9,750 nt of DNA, taken from NCBI GenBank assembly GCA_031259095.1, contig JAIRLW010000027.1, forward strand, positions 1-9,750, read 5' to 3'. The stretch comes from Planctomycetaceae bacterium (GTDB taxonomy: Bacteria > Planctomycetota > Planctomycetia > Pirellulales > Thermoguttaceae). The notes beneath the pieces were generated by a model. That model saw only the letters and a program-made list of their open reading frames with translations, was not told the origin of the DNA and did no database searches. Of the stretch, positions 1 to 8,900 are shown one piece after another; the stretch's first letter is position 1; the number at the start of each line of letters is the position of its first letter. The translations under genes were made by a program, and so were the position numbers.

Positions 1-1
1 G

Positions 2-67
2 GAGGAACTTAACCCCACCCCGTTGGGGTGGGCTATAATCTTGACGCCCCTATCGGGGCTAATGTAA
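2..67 (+). other. Possible 3' tail of an upstream reading frame
   Basis: A frame open from the window edge runs for 21 codons to a TAA at 65-67 (visible residues include NPTPLGW and LTPLSGLM). The frame starting at base 3 is also open, to a TAA at 36-38. Both run through the two GC hairpins described separately, so the open frame may simply reflect GC-rich palindromes rather than coding. There is a GGAGG at 1-5 but no start codon at a suitable distance. I do not recognise a protein family. This is listed only because an upstream gene could end here. Confidence 0.15.
14..59. repeat. Two adjacent GC-rich hairpins
   Basis: CCCACCCC (14-21) and GGGGTGGG (25-32) form a perfect 8-bp stem with a GTT loop. 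GCCCC (46-50) and GGGGC (55-59) form a 5-bp stem with a TATC loop. They stand out from the AT-rich DNA that follows. Neither is followed by a T-tract on either strand, so they are not classical intrinsic terminators. They could be a dispersed intergenic repeat, a structured 3' UTR of an upstream gene, or a Rho-dependent or processing boundary. Confidence 0.55.
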
Positions 68-221
68 AAAACAAAAAATATTTCAAAAAGTAGTTTGTTA
101 TTTTAGGAAAGTGCAACTAAAATCAATTATTTTATCTTGTAAGGACTTGAGTTTTGAAAACAAATGGGTAATTTAAAATAGTTAGGTAAAATTGGGAATT
201 ATTCAAATTACTAAAATAATA
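60..221. other. AT-rich noncoding spacer
   Basis: This stretch of about 160 bp is strongly AT-rich and has no sustained open frame with a plausible start. TAAAAT-like hexamers occur (174-179, 187-192), with TTGAAA at 154-159, but the spacings (14 and 27 nt) are wrong for a sigma-70-type promoter. I see nothing else supportable here. Confidence 0.5.
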
Positions 222-280
222 TGTCCCTAATGTCCCGCATATCCTTTTTAATTTTAGGGACATGTGGGACATTAGGGACA
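222..280. repeat. 19-bp inverted repeat of phased TGTCCC hexamers
   Basis: The left arm (222-240) and right arm (262-280) are reverse complements over 19 bp with one mismatch, which would be a G-U wobble in RNA. The loop is 21 nt. The hexamer TGTCCC occurs at 222 and 231, and its complement GGGACA at 257, 266 and 275, each spaced 9 nt from its neighbour. It lies 51 bp upstream of the first permease start. It could be an operator with several half sites, a strong RNA hairpin in a leader, or a small miniature or palindromic repeat. I cannot tell these apart from one copy. Confidence 0.75.
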
Positions 281-318
281 ATAGAGATTGATAATCTTCA
301 TTTTAGCATTTAAAATTT

Positions 319-324
319 TATAAT
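319..324 (+). promoter_or_regulatory. Candidate -10 box for the permease operon
   Basis: A perfect TATAAT ends 7 nt before the ATG at 332. If used, transcription would begin at about the start codon and give a leaderless or nearly leaderless mRNA. This would fit the absence of any Shine-Dalgarno sequence there. No good -35 hexamer lies 16-18 nt upstream (TTCATT is the nearest), and the region is so AT-rich that a chance match is quite possible. Confidence 0.25.
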
Positions 325-331
325 TAAAAAA

Positions 332-1453
332 ATGAGTAAACAATTGCGTCGTCTTTTGGCATTGATGAAAAAGGAGACGTTACAAGTCTGGCGTGATCCG
401 AGTTGTATTTTGATTGCGTTTGTGTTACCGATGATTCTTTTATTTATTTTTGGGTTTGGTTTGTCGCTGGACGCAAAACATGTCAAAGTCGCTTTTGTTA
501 CGGAAGAATATTCGCCGATCATCGGTTCACTCTGGAGTTCTTTTCAGGCGTCGGAGTATATTGATTCGATTTATTACGAAAACCTCCGCAATGCCGAAGA
601 AGACCTTGTCAATAACCGTATCATGGGCGTCATCGTTTTGAAAAATAATTTCGCAAAACAATTGCTCGCGTCTGAAAGTTGCGAAATTCAACTGATCACC
701 GATGGAAGCCAAACCAATACAGCGGAAATTCTCAACAATTATGTTACCGGTATTGTTTTTCAATGGCGAACACAACAAGGACAGGATCGCGGAATCAGAA
801 CACCGATTGCCGTTGAATTAAGGCAACGTATTTTGTTCAATCCTGAACTGAAATCATGTAACGCTTTAATTCCCGGTTCGATTGCTATTATCACGGCAAT
901 TATTGGAACATTGCTCACGTCGCTTATTGTTGCGCGGGAATGGGAACGCGGAACAATGGAAGCAATGCTCGCGACGCCCATAAGACCGAAAGATATGATT
1001 CTCGGTAAACTTATTCCGTATTATGTTCTTGGGGTAATATCGACGGTCGTGTGTTTGTTGTTTTCGATTTTTTTGTTTCGCACACCGTTTCGCGGTTCTA
1101 TCGGGGCAATGTTTCTTGTTTCGACGATGTTTATTCTGGCTTCGCTGGCGTTGGGATTTCTCATTTCAACACTGACAAAGAATCAATATCAGGCGTCAGT
1201 CTTGGCATTTATGTTCACTTTTCTGCCGAACACAACACTTTCAGGGGCGGTGTTTGAAATCAATTCCATGCCGTTACCGATTCGAATAGTAACCTATATT
1301 TTTCCCGCCCGATATTACGTAACATGTTTACAAACAATATTCATGACCGGCGACGTCTGGCCACTTTTCCTGCCGAACCTCGCGGTTATGGCGTTTATCA
1401 CGATGCTTCTGTTTGCCATAACAATTATCAAAACGCCCAAACGATTACAATAA
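332..1453 (+). CDS. ybhS: ABC-2 type export permease, YbhS-like
   Basis: Inner-membrane permease subunit of an ABC exporter, 373 aa, close to E. coli YbhS in length. Visible features: a cytoplasmic N-terminus with a KKETLQVWRDP motif (residues 13-23); TM1 at about 25-44; a periplasmic domain of about 135 residues containing LITDGSQTNTAEI (121-133); and five further membrane segments near 181-201, 228-249, 257-280, 286-306 and 345-366. The motif AREWERGTMEAML (201-213) and KLIPYY (226-231) follow TM2, and LSGAVFEI with MP (303-314) follows TM5. These match YbhS as I remember it and the ABC2_membrane_3 family. The ATG at 332 is the first start after an in-frame stop at 311-313; there is no Shine-Dalgarno sequence. 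The stop is 8 nt before the next permease gene, so the two should be cotranscribed and translated into a heterodimer. The substrate is unknown: E. coli YbhFSR is linked to drug and cation export, and the family also exports lipids and antibiotics. No ATPase gene lies within the 331 bp upstream. Confidence 0.92.
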   Translation: MSKQLRRLLALMKKETLQVWRDPSCILIAFVLPMILLFIFGFGLSLDAKHVKVAFVTEEYSPIIGSLWSSFQASEYIDSIYYENLRNAEEDLVNNRIMGVIVLKNNFAKQLLASESCEIQLITDGSQTNTAEILNNYVTGIVFQWRTQQGQDRGIRTPIAVELRQRILFNPELKSCNALIPGSIAIITAIIGTLLTSLIVAREWERGTMEAMLATPIRPKDMILGKLIPYYVLGVISTVVCLLFSIFLFRTPFRGSIGAMFLVSTMFILASLALGFLISTLTKNQYQASVLAFMFTFLPNTTLSGAVFEINSMPLPIRIVTYIFPARYYVTCLQTIFMTGDVWPLFLPNLAVMAFITMLLFAITIIKTPKRLQ

Positions 1454-1461
1454 ATTAAATC

Positions 1462-2559
1462 ATGTTGATCCGGCTCTATCATCTTATTATTAAAGAATTA
1501 CTGATATCGATTCGCGATCCGCAGTCGCGGCTTGCTCTGATTGTACCGCCTCTCTTGCAGATTTTTATTCTTTCGTTTACGATAACGCTGGAGGTTAAAA
1601 ATGCTCCTTTCGGCGTCTATAACAAAGATTTCGGAATAGAAGGATATTCGTTGATCAAACGTTTTGAACATTCGCCGTTGGTTTCGAAAATCGTTACCGT
1701 TTCAAGTCAGAATGAAATTGAACCGCTTCTTGATCGGCAAAAGGTGTTAGGAATTATTGTTATACCGCAGGATTTTTCAAAACAACTTTATTCGCGGCAA
1801 ACCGTGCAAGTTCAGATATTGCTTGACGGACGGCGAACCAATGCGGCTCAGATTGCCGGCGGTTACGCAACAAAAATCGTCAACTCGTTTGTCGGGGAGT
1901 TCGCAGAAAATCAAACCGGTATTGCTGTTGTTACGCGAAATTGGTTCAATGTCAATCTCGATCCGCTCAAAACAACGGTTCCGTCATTAGTGTGCGTGTT
2001 GGCAACGATTCTCGGCGTGCTGATTGCCAGCCTTTCGATTGCGCGGGAACGGGAAACAGGAACATTCGAGCAACTTCTTATTTCACCGCTAACACCGTTT
2101 GAAATTTTAGTCGGCAAGGCAATTCCTGCCGTATTTCTTGCAACATGTTCCGCTGTGATGATGATCGGAATTGTAATTTTTATTCTTAATATTCCGCTTC
2201 GTGGTTCGTTCTGGCTTCTTATTTTGTCGATGGATTTGTTTTTATTTTCGGCGGTTGGCGCTGGGTTGTTTATTAGTTCCCTGTCCATGACGCAACAACA
2301 AGCAACTCTCGGAGTGATTCTGGTGTTACCGGCTTCGATCATGCTTTCGGGGTTCGTAACACCGGTCGAAAACATGCCGCAATGGATGCAACAAATAACC
2401 ATTATCAATCCGGTTCGTTGGTATCTGGTGATTGTCAAGGGAATTTTTATGAAAGGGATGGAGCCGTCTGAAGTTGCCCTGAATTGTATTCCGCTGGTGA
2501 TTCTTGCCGTCGTAACACTTTCCGCTGCGGCGGTTATGTTTAAACGCCGAATGGAGTAA
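1462..2559 (+). CDS. ybhR: ABC-2 type export permease, YbhR-like
   Basis: Second permease subunit, 365 aa, matching E. coli YbhR in length and in position after the YbhS-like gene. The N-terminus KELLISIRDPQSR (11-23) precedes TM1 (about 24-44). A periplasmic domain holds VQILLDGRRTNAAQIA (117-132) and TRNWFN (158-163). Further TM segments lie near 173-193, 221-243, 250-272, 281-299 and 341-360. Diagnostic motifs are ARERETGTFEQLLISPLTP (194-212), GKAIPA (218-223), SMTQQQA (275-281) and LSGFVTPVENMP (295-306). The two permeases share the same layout, so they are probably ancient duplicates that now pair as a heterodimer. The ATG at 1462 is 8 nt after the preceding stop, with no Shine-Dalgarno, so translation may be coupled to the upstream gene. 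The protein ends in a short basic tail (KRRME). The substrate is not deducible. Confidence 0.93.
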   Translation: MLIRLYHLIIKELLISIRDPQSRLALIVPPLLQIFILSFTITLEVKNAPFGVYNKDFGIEGYSLIKRFEHSPLVSKIVTVSSQNEIEPLLDRQKVLGIIVIPQDFSKQLYSRQTVQVQILLDGRRTNAAQIAGGYATKIVNSFVGEFAENQTGIAVVTRNWFNVNLDPLKTTVPSLVCVLATILGVLIASLSIARERETGTFEQLLISPLTPFEILVGKAIPAVFLATCSAVMMIGIVIFILNIPLRGSFWLLILSMDLFLFSAVGAGLFISSLSMTQQQATLGVILVLPASIMLSGFVTPVENMPQWMQQITIINPVRWYLVIVKGIFMKGMEPSEVALNCIPLVILAVVTLSAAAVMFKRRME

Positions 2560-2569
2560 TTTTTTTTAA

Positions 2570-2595
2570 TTGTTTCAGATTTTTTTGGGAAACAA
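2570..2595 (+). terminator. Weak hairpin and T-tracts after the permease pair
   Basis: TTGTTTC (2570-2576) and GAAACAA (2589-2595) can form a 7-bp, AT-rich stem around a 12-nt loop. Runs of eight or more T lie just after the ybhR stop (about 2560-2567) and in the loop (2580-2586). The T-tract is not placed after a GC-rich stem as in a classical intrinsic terminator. Termination here is therefore only a suggestion, and the large downstream inverted repeat may serve instead. Confidence 0.25.
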
Positions 2596-2614
2596 TGACC
2601 GGCAGGTAAACTCA

Positions 2615-2786
2615 AGGTAGGCGATCCCTTCTCCGAAGGGTCGCGCCGGTTGAGTTATTGTTGAGTTATTATTGATTCCAATCGGTTTGTTTTTCATAAG
2701 TATTCCCGATTTTACGAAGGGCATTGCCTGTTGGAATCAGTTGAGACTCAACCGGCGCGACCTTTCAGAGAAAGGATCGCCTACCT
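2615..2786. repeat. REPIN-like long inverted repeat
   Basis: The left arm (2615-2681, 67 bp) and right arm (2731-2786, 56 bp) are inverted copies around a 49-bp spacer. The outer 41 bp (2615-2655 against 2746-2786) differ at only three positions, and TGATTCCAA recurs at the inner ends (2673-2681; complement at 2731-2739). Each arm begins from outside with GTAG (2617-2620; CTAC at 2781-2784), then a hairpin with a 10-bp stem, one bulged base and a 3-nt loop (2621-2644 and 2757-2780). A GTAG foot, imperfect hairpin and inverted pairing with a second copy define REP/REPIN elements, which are moved by RAYT-type transposases in trans. No RAYT gene lies in the window. Looser similarity, including a second GGTAGGC-like foot, extends outward to about 2601 and 2800. 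It lies between two same-strand transcription units and may also act in transcript termination or mRNA stability. Confidence 0.75.
2649..2670. repeat. Perfect 11-bp tandem duplication in the left arm
   Basis: GTTGAGTTATT occurs twice in direct succession (2649-2659, 2660-2670). The right arm has a single copy-equivalent here. Deleting one copy makes the two arms the same length, so the duplication most likely arose after the arms were formed, by replication slippage. Confidence 0.85.
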
Positions 2787-2986
2787 GATAATTGCCTACC
2801 GCGTCGAGAAGCGTCCCTACTAAAGGGCTGTTTTTAACCATGAAACGTATAACAACCCCCTAACTCATAAATTCTCTAAACTCGATAGATAATAATAGTC
2901 GATAATCTCAGATGATACTGTTTTATAGGCGGAAACGCAGACTTTGCGCAGTTTGTATGGATTGCCCGAATTAATGCCAAGTTGAC
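2787..2986. other. Intergenic leader region upstream of the autotransporter
   Basis: About 200 bp with no plausible gene. It contains a weak terminator-like hairpin (2810-2835), then an AT-rich stretch with repeated TCGATA (near 2881 and 2899). Any autotransporter promoter should be here, but I cannot choose one: TTGCGC at 2944-2949 has no convincing -10 partner at the right distance. The autotransporter therefore probably has its own transcript, with an unidentified start. Confidence 0.4.
2810..2835 (+). terminator. Possible weak intrinsic terminator
   Basis: CCCT (2815-2818) pairs with AGGG (2824-2827) around an ACTAA loop. The stem can extend by four further pairs, including G-U wobbles, past one T-C mismatch, and TTTTT follows at 2831-2835. 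The stem is short and imperfect. It would end transcripts coming from the permeases before the autotransporter. Confidence 0.3.
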
Positions 2987-2993
2987 AAGGAAG
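2987..2993 (+). promoter_or_regulatory. Shine-Dalgarno site of the autotransporter
   Basis: AAGGAAG lies 6 nt before the ATG at 3000. This selects that ATG over the in-frame TTG at 2982, which sits upstream of and would overlap this site. Neither permease gene has a comparable sequence. Confidence 0.75.
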
Positions 2994-2999
2994 TCTCCC

Positions 3000-5900
3000 A
3001 TGACTCAGAAATTGCTCTGGTTCACGTCAATCGTTGCTCTTTTAATGATCGTTGCAGCCGGATTTCGAACGGTAAACGCAACTGATTATCATATCGGAGT
3101 AGGGCAGCAATATGCCACACTGGAAGAGTTTCGTCTTGCCAGAGAAGCTCAAGGGTCATACACCGGTTCGAATGCTCATTTAATGGACGGCGATAGATTG
3201 ATTCTGCATGAAGATGACCATTCTTTAACACAACAGCTTTATGTCGGTTACGATTCTTCGGTAACAGTATTGTCCAATGATGTTAATTTACCGCGAAGTA
3301 TCAGCCCTGCTGCGAATGCAAGAACACGATTATTTTATCTGGATGGTTCCGGTAATCATTGGTCAAAAATTTATTTTGAAGGAATTAACAATATTTCCGG
3401 CGGATACAGCAGTTACGACGGCGGAGCAATCTATGCGTGGTGGCATAACGATATTTACTCCCTTGATGGGCAAGGCGTAACATTTCAGAACAATATTGCC
3501 AATGGAGTCGGAGGCGCGATTTATTATTGGGATGCTTTGAATTGCGATCTCACGGATTCCAATTTTATCGACAATAAAGCAACGGGTTCCGGCGGCGCTC
3601 TTTTTATCAATGCTTCCGGGACATTGGTCATGAGTGATACAACAAATATCACGTTAGGAGCAAGCGAAGGGAAAACATCGACGTTTTCAGGAAACCGTGA
3701 TCAAGTTAGTCTTGATGCGAATAGAGATGTTATTCCCAATTCGGGAACACCCAACTCGATTGACTTTACAGGTTATTCTGGAAACAAAGTTAATCTCTTT
3801 ATTAAAACGGCGGTAAATGGAGTTTTGGACATGCAAGACCCATTTCGAACCAATGCGTCCTCTTCTGGAGGAGGCTATAGCGTCAACATTGAAAAATCCG
3901 GTCCCGGAACATGGAAACTTGGCGGTAATTCCATTATTAACGGTTCCAATGGAACAACGGTTTCCATTCAGGAAGGAACGTTGGAACTTTATCAAGGAGC
4001 GTCTCTCAATGCGATTGGATATAACGATGAATTTAATGTTGCAAGAGACGCCAGAGTTCTCATTCATGGTGATAACACTATCACCGGAACCCGTGTTTTG
4101 TTTCAACCGGGAGCGTTTTTGACTTTCGATCTGTCCTATTATTTTCCGAACAATTATCCTGCTCCGGCACAAAATACCGGTATGCCAATGCTGAATTTGA
4201 GCGGCGCCACGCTTCAAGTGAGCGGAACACGAATTGATATTACCGGACTGCCCTATGACGTCCGGCGAAACGGAGATTATGTGTTGATTCAGGGAACATC
4301 GCCGCTGGAAATCGGCGATTTTAATCTTTGGATCGGTAACGCTAATATTGATGTGAGCGGTCGGGTCAGTGATCGATTCGGTTACAGCCTCGGTTACGGA
4401 CGCAGCGGCGGCAAAATAATTGATACGCAATTAGTTCTCAGTATTAAAGAAACGGATAATACTATTTTGAGATGGGTAAGTTCCTTGTCAAACTATCAAT
4501 GGAGTGTGATCGGTAAAAACTGGTCGCTTATTCGTGATGATTCGACCGATTCCTTTGTTCCCGGCGATACGGTACAATTTTTCGATTCCGGTTATCATAC
4601 GATTGAATTACGTGAAACGGTTGCCATCGGACGTCATTCGGTTATAGAAAAAGCGACAGGTCAAACATGGTACGGCGAAGCCGGCGATAGGACAGGAATG
4701 CATGTTTCCGGCGATGGAAGTTGGACATTTAACGGTAACGGTTCTATTACCGACAACATGTTGACCGGTTCAGCCGCTTTACTTTTTGACGGCAGCGGAA
4801 CGTTAACATTGGCAAACAGCGGAGGAAACACTTATTCCGGCGGAACAAATCTAGCCGGAACAGGAACGCTCAAAGCCTCGCAAGGAAACCAACTCGGACT
4901 GGGAAATATCAATTTTCTTAACAATAAAATCTCCGAACAAAACAAACTGCAAATTACCGGAACAACAACTCTTAATCAACAAATTGTTGCGGAAAACGGA
5001 AGCAATGGAATTATTACCGTTGATAATACGAAAAATTTAACGTTTCAACGAATTGCCGACGTCAACGAAAATATCGGCAGCGGAATTTATGTTAAAAACG
5101 GCGGTAAACTGGCGATTCAAGCGGTTCCGCAAGGTCGTTACGGAAATATTTTCTTTAACGGAAACGGAACGGTCAATGATGGAACTCTTCTTGAAAAAGG
5201 CGCAGCCGTTTATGTTGAAAACGGCGGTACGTTGCTTGCCGACAAGATTACAGTTTCAAAAAATAAAGTTCAAACCAACGGCGGAATTATTTACAACGAA
5301 GGAACAACAACAATTCAATCCGCAACATTTACTGAAAATATCGGCAGCGCGGCGAGCGCAGTCGGAAATTCCAATACAATAATTCGTGATTCAACCTTCA
5401 CAAAAAATTTAACCGACGGAAACGGTGCGGCGGTTTATTATCAAGGGTCAAACGGCAATTCTTCTTCTTTGACGATTAGCGCAACCGCCAATAAAACAAC
5501 AACATTTTCCGGCAACCTCGCCGACAGAGCCGTTAATGGCGGAATCGCTAATTCCATTTACCTCTCCGCGATCAATAACGGAACAGCAAATCTTATTATC
5601 GAAACAGAAAAAGATGCGGCAGCGGGAACAGAAGGCATTGTCAATATGCTTGATCCTATCTCAAGCGATAATACCGATTATCAATTAAACATTACAAAAA
5701 CCGGCGGCGGAACATGGAAACTTGCCGACAATAACAACTTTGAAGCAAATAACGGAACAACTTTTCGAATTGCCGACGGAACGGTTGATTTGTATAAAAC
5801 AGATGAAAACAATGGAATTAAAGCCGGAAATATTGAGATTACAAAAGGAACTTTTAATATTGAGACTGCCGGAAAATTGAATAGCCGCGGCGAAAATTCT

Positions 5901-8900
5901 GTTACCGCGCAAACAATCAATCTTGCCAACGGCGCAACATTAGGATTCGATTTGACCCATTCCGTATCAACAACGTCAAGCGAATTAACGCCTTCGCCCG
6001 CACTGTTAAATTTCAATGCCGGTACTCTGAACTTTAACGGAAGACAACAAATTGATCTTCTGGCGTTAAGTAAATACGCCAATGGATACGGTACGTTTAA
6101 TCTGTTAGCATCGGACACAACGATGAACGCGAACGCGATGGATTTATTGTATCACGGTGAAAACATAACAGAACTTCGTCAACGAGTTGGAGAACTTTTA
6201 ACAGCCGATAACGGAAAAACATTACAAGTTAAAATTTTCGATACAAATAATGGAGTCACAACATGGACAGGAAATACCGAAAATTTCCGATGGGACGCAA
6301 CCTCAAAGAACTGGGATGGTAAAGGTAATATTGACGATTCGAAACAATTTTTGCACGGCGATACCGTCATCTTTACAAACGAAGGATCTGGAAAAGTTAC
6401 AATTATTGACGGAGGAGTCGAAATTAAGGAAATGATCGTTGATAATTCTCCGGTTGGAGAAAAAAATAACGATTATGTTTTTACCGGAGGTTCCATTAAA
6501 GGAACAGATGATGATAAAGGATTATTCAAAACAGGTTCCGGTACAGTAACGTTTACACAAGAAAATACTTTTAAAGGCGGAACAATTATTGAAGGCGGAA
6601 AAGTTATTGCCAACAAAGTTTCCTCGCTTGGAACCGGTAACGTTGAATTTAGAAACAATAACACGGCTCTTGAATTTAATCTCGACGGACAAGAAAACGG
6701 AGTTTTTGCACAAAAAATCAGCGGTCAAGGCGCCTTGATTAAATCGGGAGGCAGTTCTTTAACGTTGAAAAATGCGAACAATACTTACAGCGGCGGAACA
6801 ATCATTTTAGGAGGAACGTTGATTGCCGAAGGATTGAATACGCTGGGTTCCGGGAATATTGTTACTGGAATCAATGCAAATCAGTACGGAACGTTTATTC
6901 TTAATTTGACGCAACAGGAAACGTTGACCAAAACGATTTCCGGTACAGGATCATTTCAAACAACCGGAACCGGAACATTGACCTTAACTCAAGTAAACGA
7001 TTATTCCGGCGATACAATCATTGGAAACGGTACGACCATTGTTGCGAAAAATATTAATTCGCTTGGAACCGGAGAAAATATTCGAAACGATGGAACCCTC
7101 ATTCTGGATTTAGCGTCCGACGGAACGCTGGATCAAACAATAATCGGAAACGGAAATCTTGAAAAAAGAGGAAACGGTCTTTTGGAATGGACTCAAACGA
7201 ATACATCGGAATTGACGAAATCAAGTACCTTTTACGGCAAAACAACATTGTCGGCAGGAACGCTTCGTTTGATAAACGAATTGACGCTGCAAAATAGTTT
7301 GCTGGATTATCAGAACGGAAACTTGGATATTGGAACGTTAAAAAATCTCAAACTTGGCGGAATTGCCGGAACACAAGATTTGTCCTTGAATAACCAATCA
7401 AGGCAGCCGATTGATTTAACTCTTAACGTCGCAAGTAATCAGGAAAATCCAAGATACGGCGGAAATATCACCGGATCGGGAAGCGTAACGAAAACAGGAT
7501 CGGGAACACAAATTTTCGCCGGTCAAAATACTTATTCCGGCGGAACGGTCATTGATGACGGACGACTTGTTTCGATTGGAGTTGCCGGTTTGGGAACAGA
7601 CGGCGTTGTTAATAACGCCGAATTGGAATTTAATATTTATAACGGTAAAGAAGAAACGTACGAAAAACAAATTACCGGTACAGGTTCACTGTGGAAAAGC
7701 GGTTCCGGTACCTTAAAACTGATTGGCGAAAATGATTATCAGGGCGATACGATTATTGAAAACGGACAAATTGCCGTTTCATCAATCAATTCGCTTGGAA
7801 ACGGTTCCATTTTTATGCGAAACGAAAATGCGTCGTTGTTGTTCGATCTTGACGAAGACACAACTTTTTTGAAACAAATTAACGGAACGGGTTCGTTTTA
7901 TAAAGCCGGAACCGGAGCATTAACGTTTGAACAAGATGTGAATATTGCCGGTACAACTTATGTTCAAGCCGGAACACTGTTTGTCAATGCCCAAGCAACT
8001 TCGGCAATCACCGTTTTTGACGGCGCAACGCTTGGCGGAAGAGGCGTTGTCAATAATGACGTTAGATTCAAAAACGGTTCTTCACATAGTATCGGACAAA
8101 AAGAAAACGCAAAACTAACCGCGTTCACCGCAAAGAATATCATTTACGAAAATAATTCGACTGTTTATATCAAGGTTGGCAAAAACGGCAGCGATCAGGT
8201 GATTGCAAAAGACGGATTCAATTTCGCCAAAGGCGGCGGTTCGGTTAATGTTGTTCTGCTCAATCTCGGTCTTGATGATTTTGATCCTGAAACAACCGTT
8301 TCGCCAACCGATTACACTATTTTTGTTGCAGACGGAGGAAAATTACTGCTCAACGGAACATCTATCGGTAACACCGAAAGTAATTCCGATACATTAACTA
8401 TTGAAGGAGTCAACGGTGAAATTCGTTTCACGGCTGCGCCGGACGAAGGAATTGGCGTTCTCGGTTATTCGGTCAACACCGACAACAAGGCGACGCGAAA
8501 TATTACGTTAAGTCTTGCCGCTGTGAGTCCTGCGGCGGTAGCGTATTTGAACGGCAATCAACGTGCGGTTTTGCAAGGAATCGCCAACGCGGAGGTGTTC
8601 GACGGAATTTATGCGTACAATAAAGAAACTCGCGGCGCGGTGATTGACCAAACAATGCCCATGATTCAAACCGCAATGCCGTTTCTAACAGAACGAAGTG
8701 TTACACAATTTAATCTCGCCACCTTTGATCGTCTGCGGTTTCTGCGTGAACCGCTTGCGCTCACTGATCGTGAAATCAACGCCTATCGCGGAACGTCGCG
8801 CCGTTTGGCTCATATCCATTCCCGAAACAATTATTTATGGTTTCAGAATTTCGGCGATTTTATTCGTATGAACGCAAACAACGGCGCACCGGAATTTCAA

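Noticed and set aside
1..8. GGAGG as a ribosome binding site
   Set aside because: No start codon follows within about 12 bases, so it does not serve a gene visible in this window.
222..280. CRISPR-like array
   Set aside because: The repeated units are 6 bp with 3-bp gaps and partly inverted. There are no direct repeats of CRISPR length, no spacers and no cas genes.
1911..2615. Minus-strand open frame of 234 codons
   Set aside because: It lies almost wholly antisense to the well-supported YbhR-like gene, has no recognisable domain and no ribosome binding site, and its start falls at the edge of the inverted repeat.
2740..2752. Separate operator GTTGAG-A-CTCAAC
   Set aside because: This short palindrome sits inside the right arm of the long inverted repeat and is better explained as part of that element.
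2982..2999. TTG start extending the autotransporter by six codons
   Set aside because: The TTG precedes and would overlap the Shine-Dalgarno at 2987-2993, and the extra residues TRKSP add nothing typical to the signal peptide. The ATG at 3000 has correct spacing.
3687..4430. Minus-strand open frame of 247 codons
   Set aside because: It is antisense to the autotransporter passenger, has no family signature, and its length is explained by the skewed codon use of the sense strand.
5681..6118. Minus-strand open frame of 145 codons
   Set aside because: It is antisense to the passenger and overlaps another minus-strand frame over the same bases, as expected for shadow frames of a biased coding sequence.
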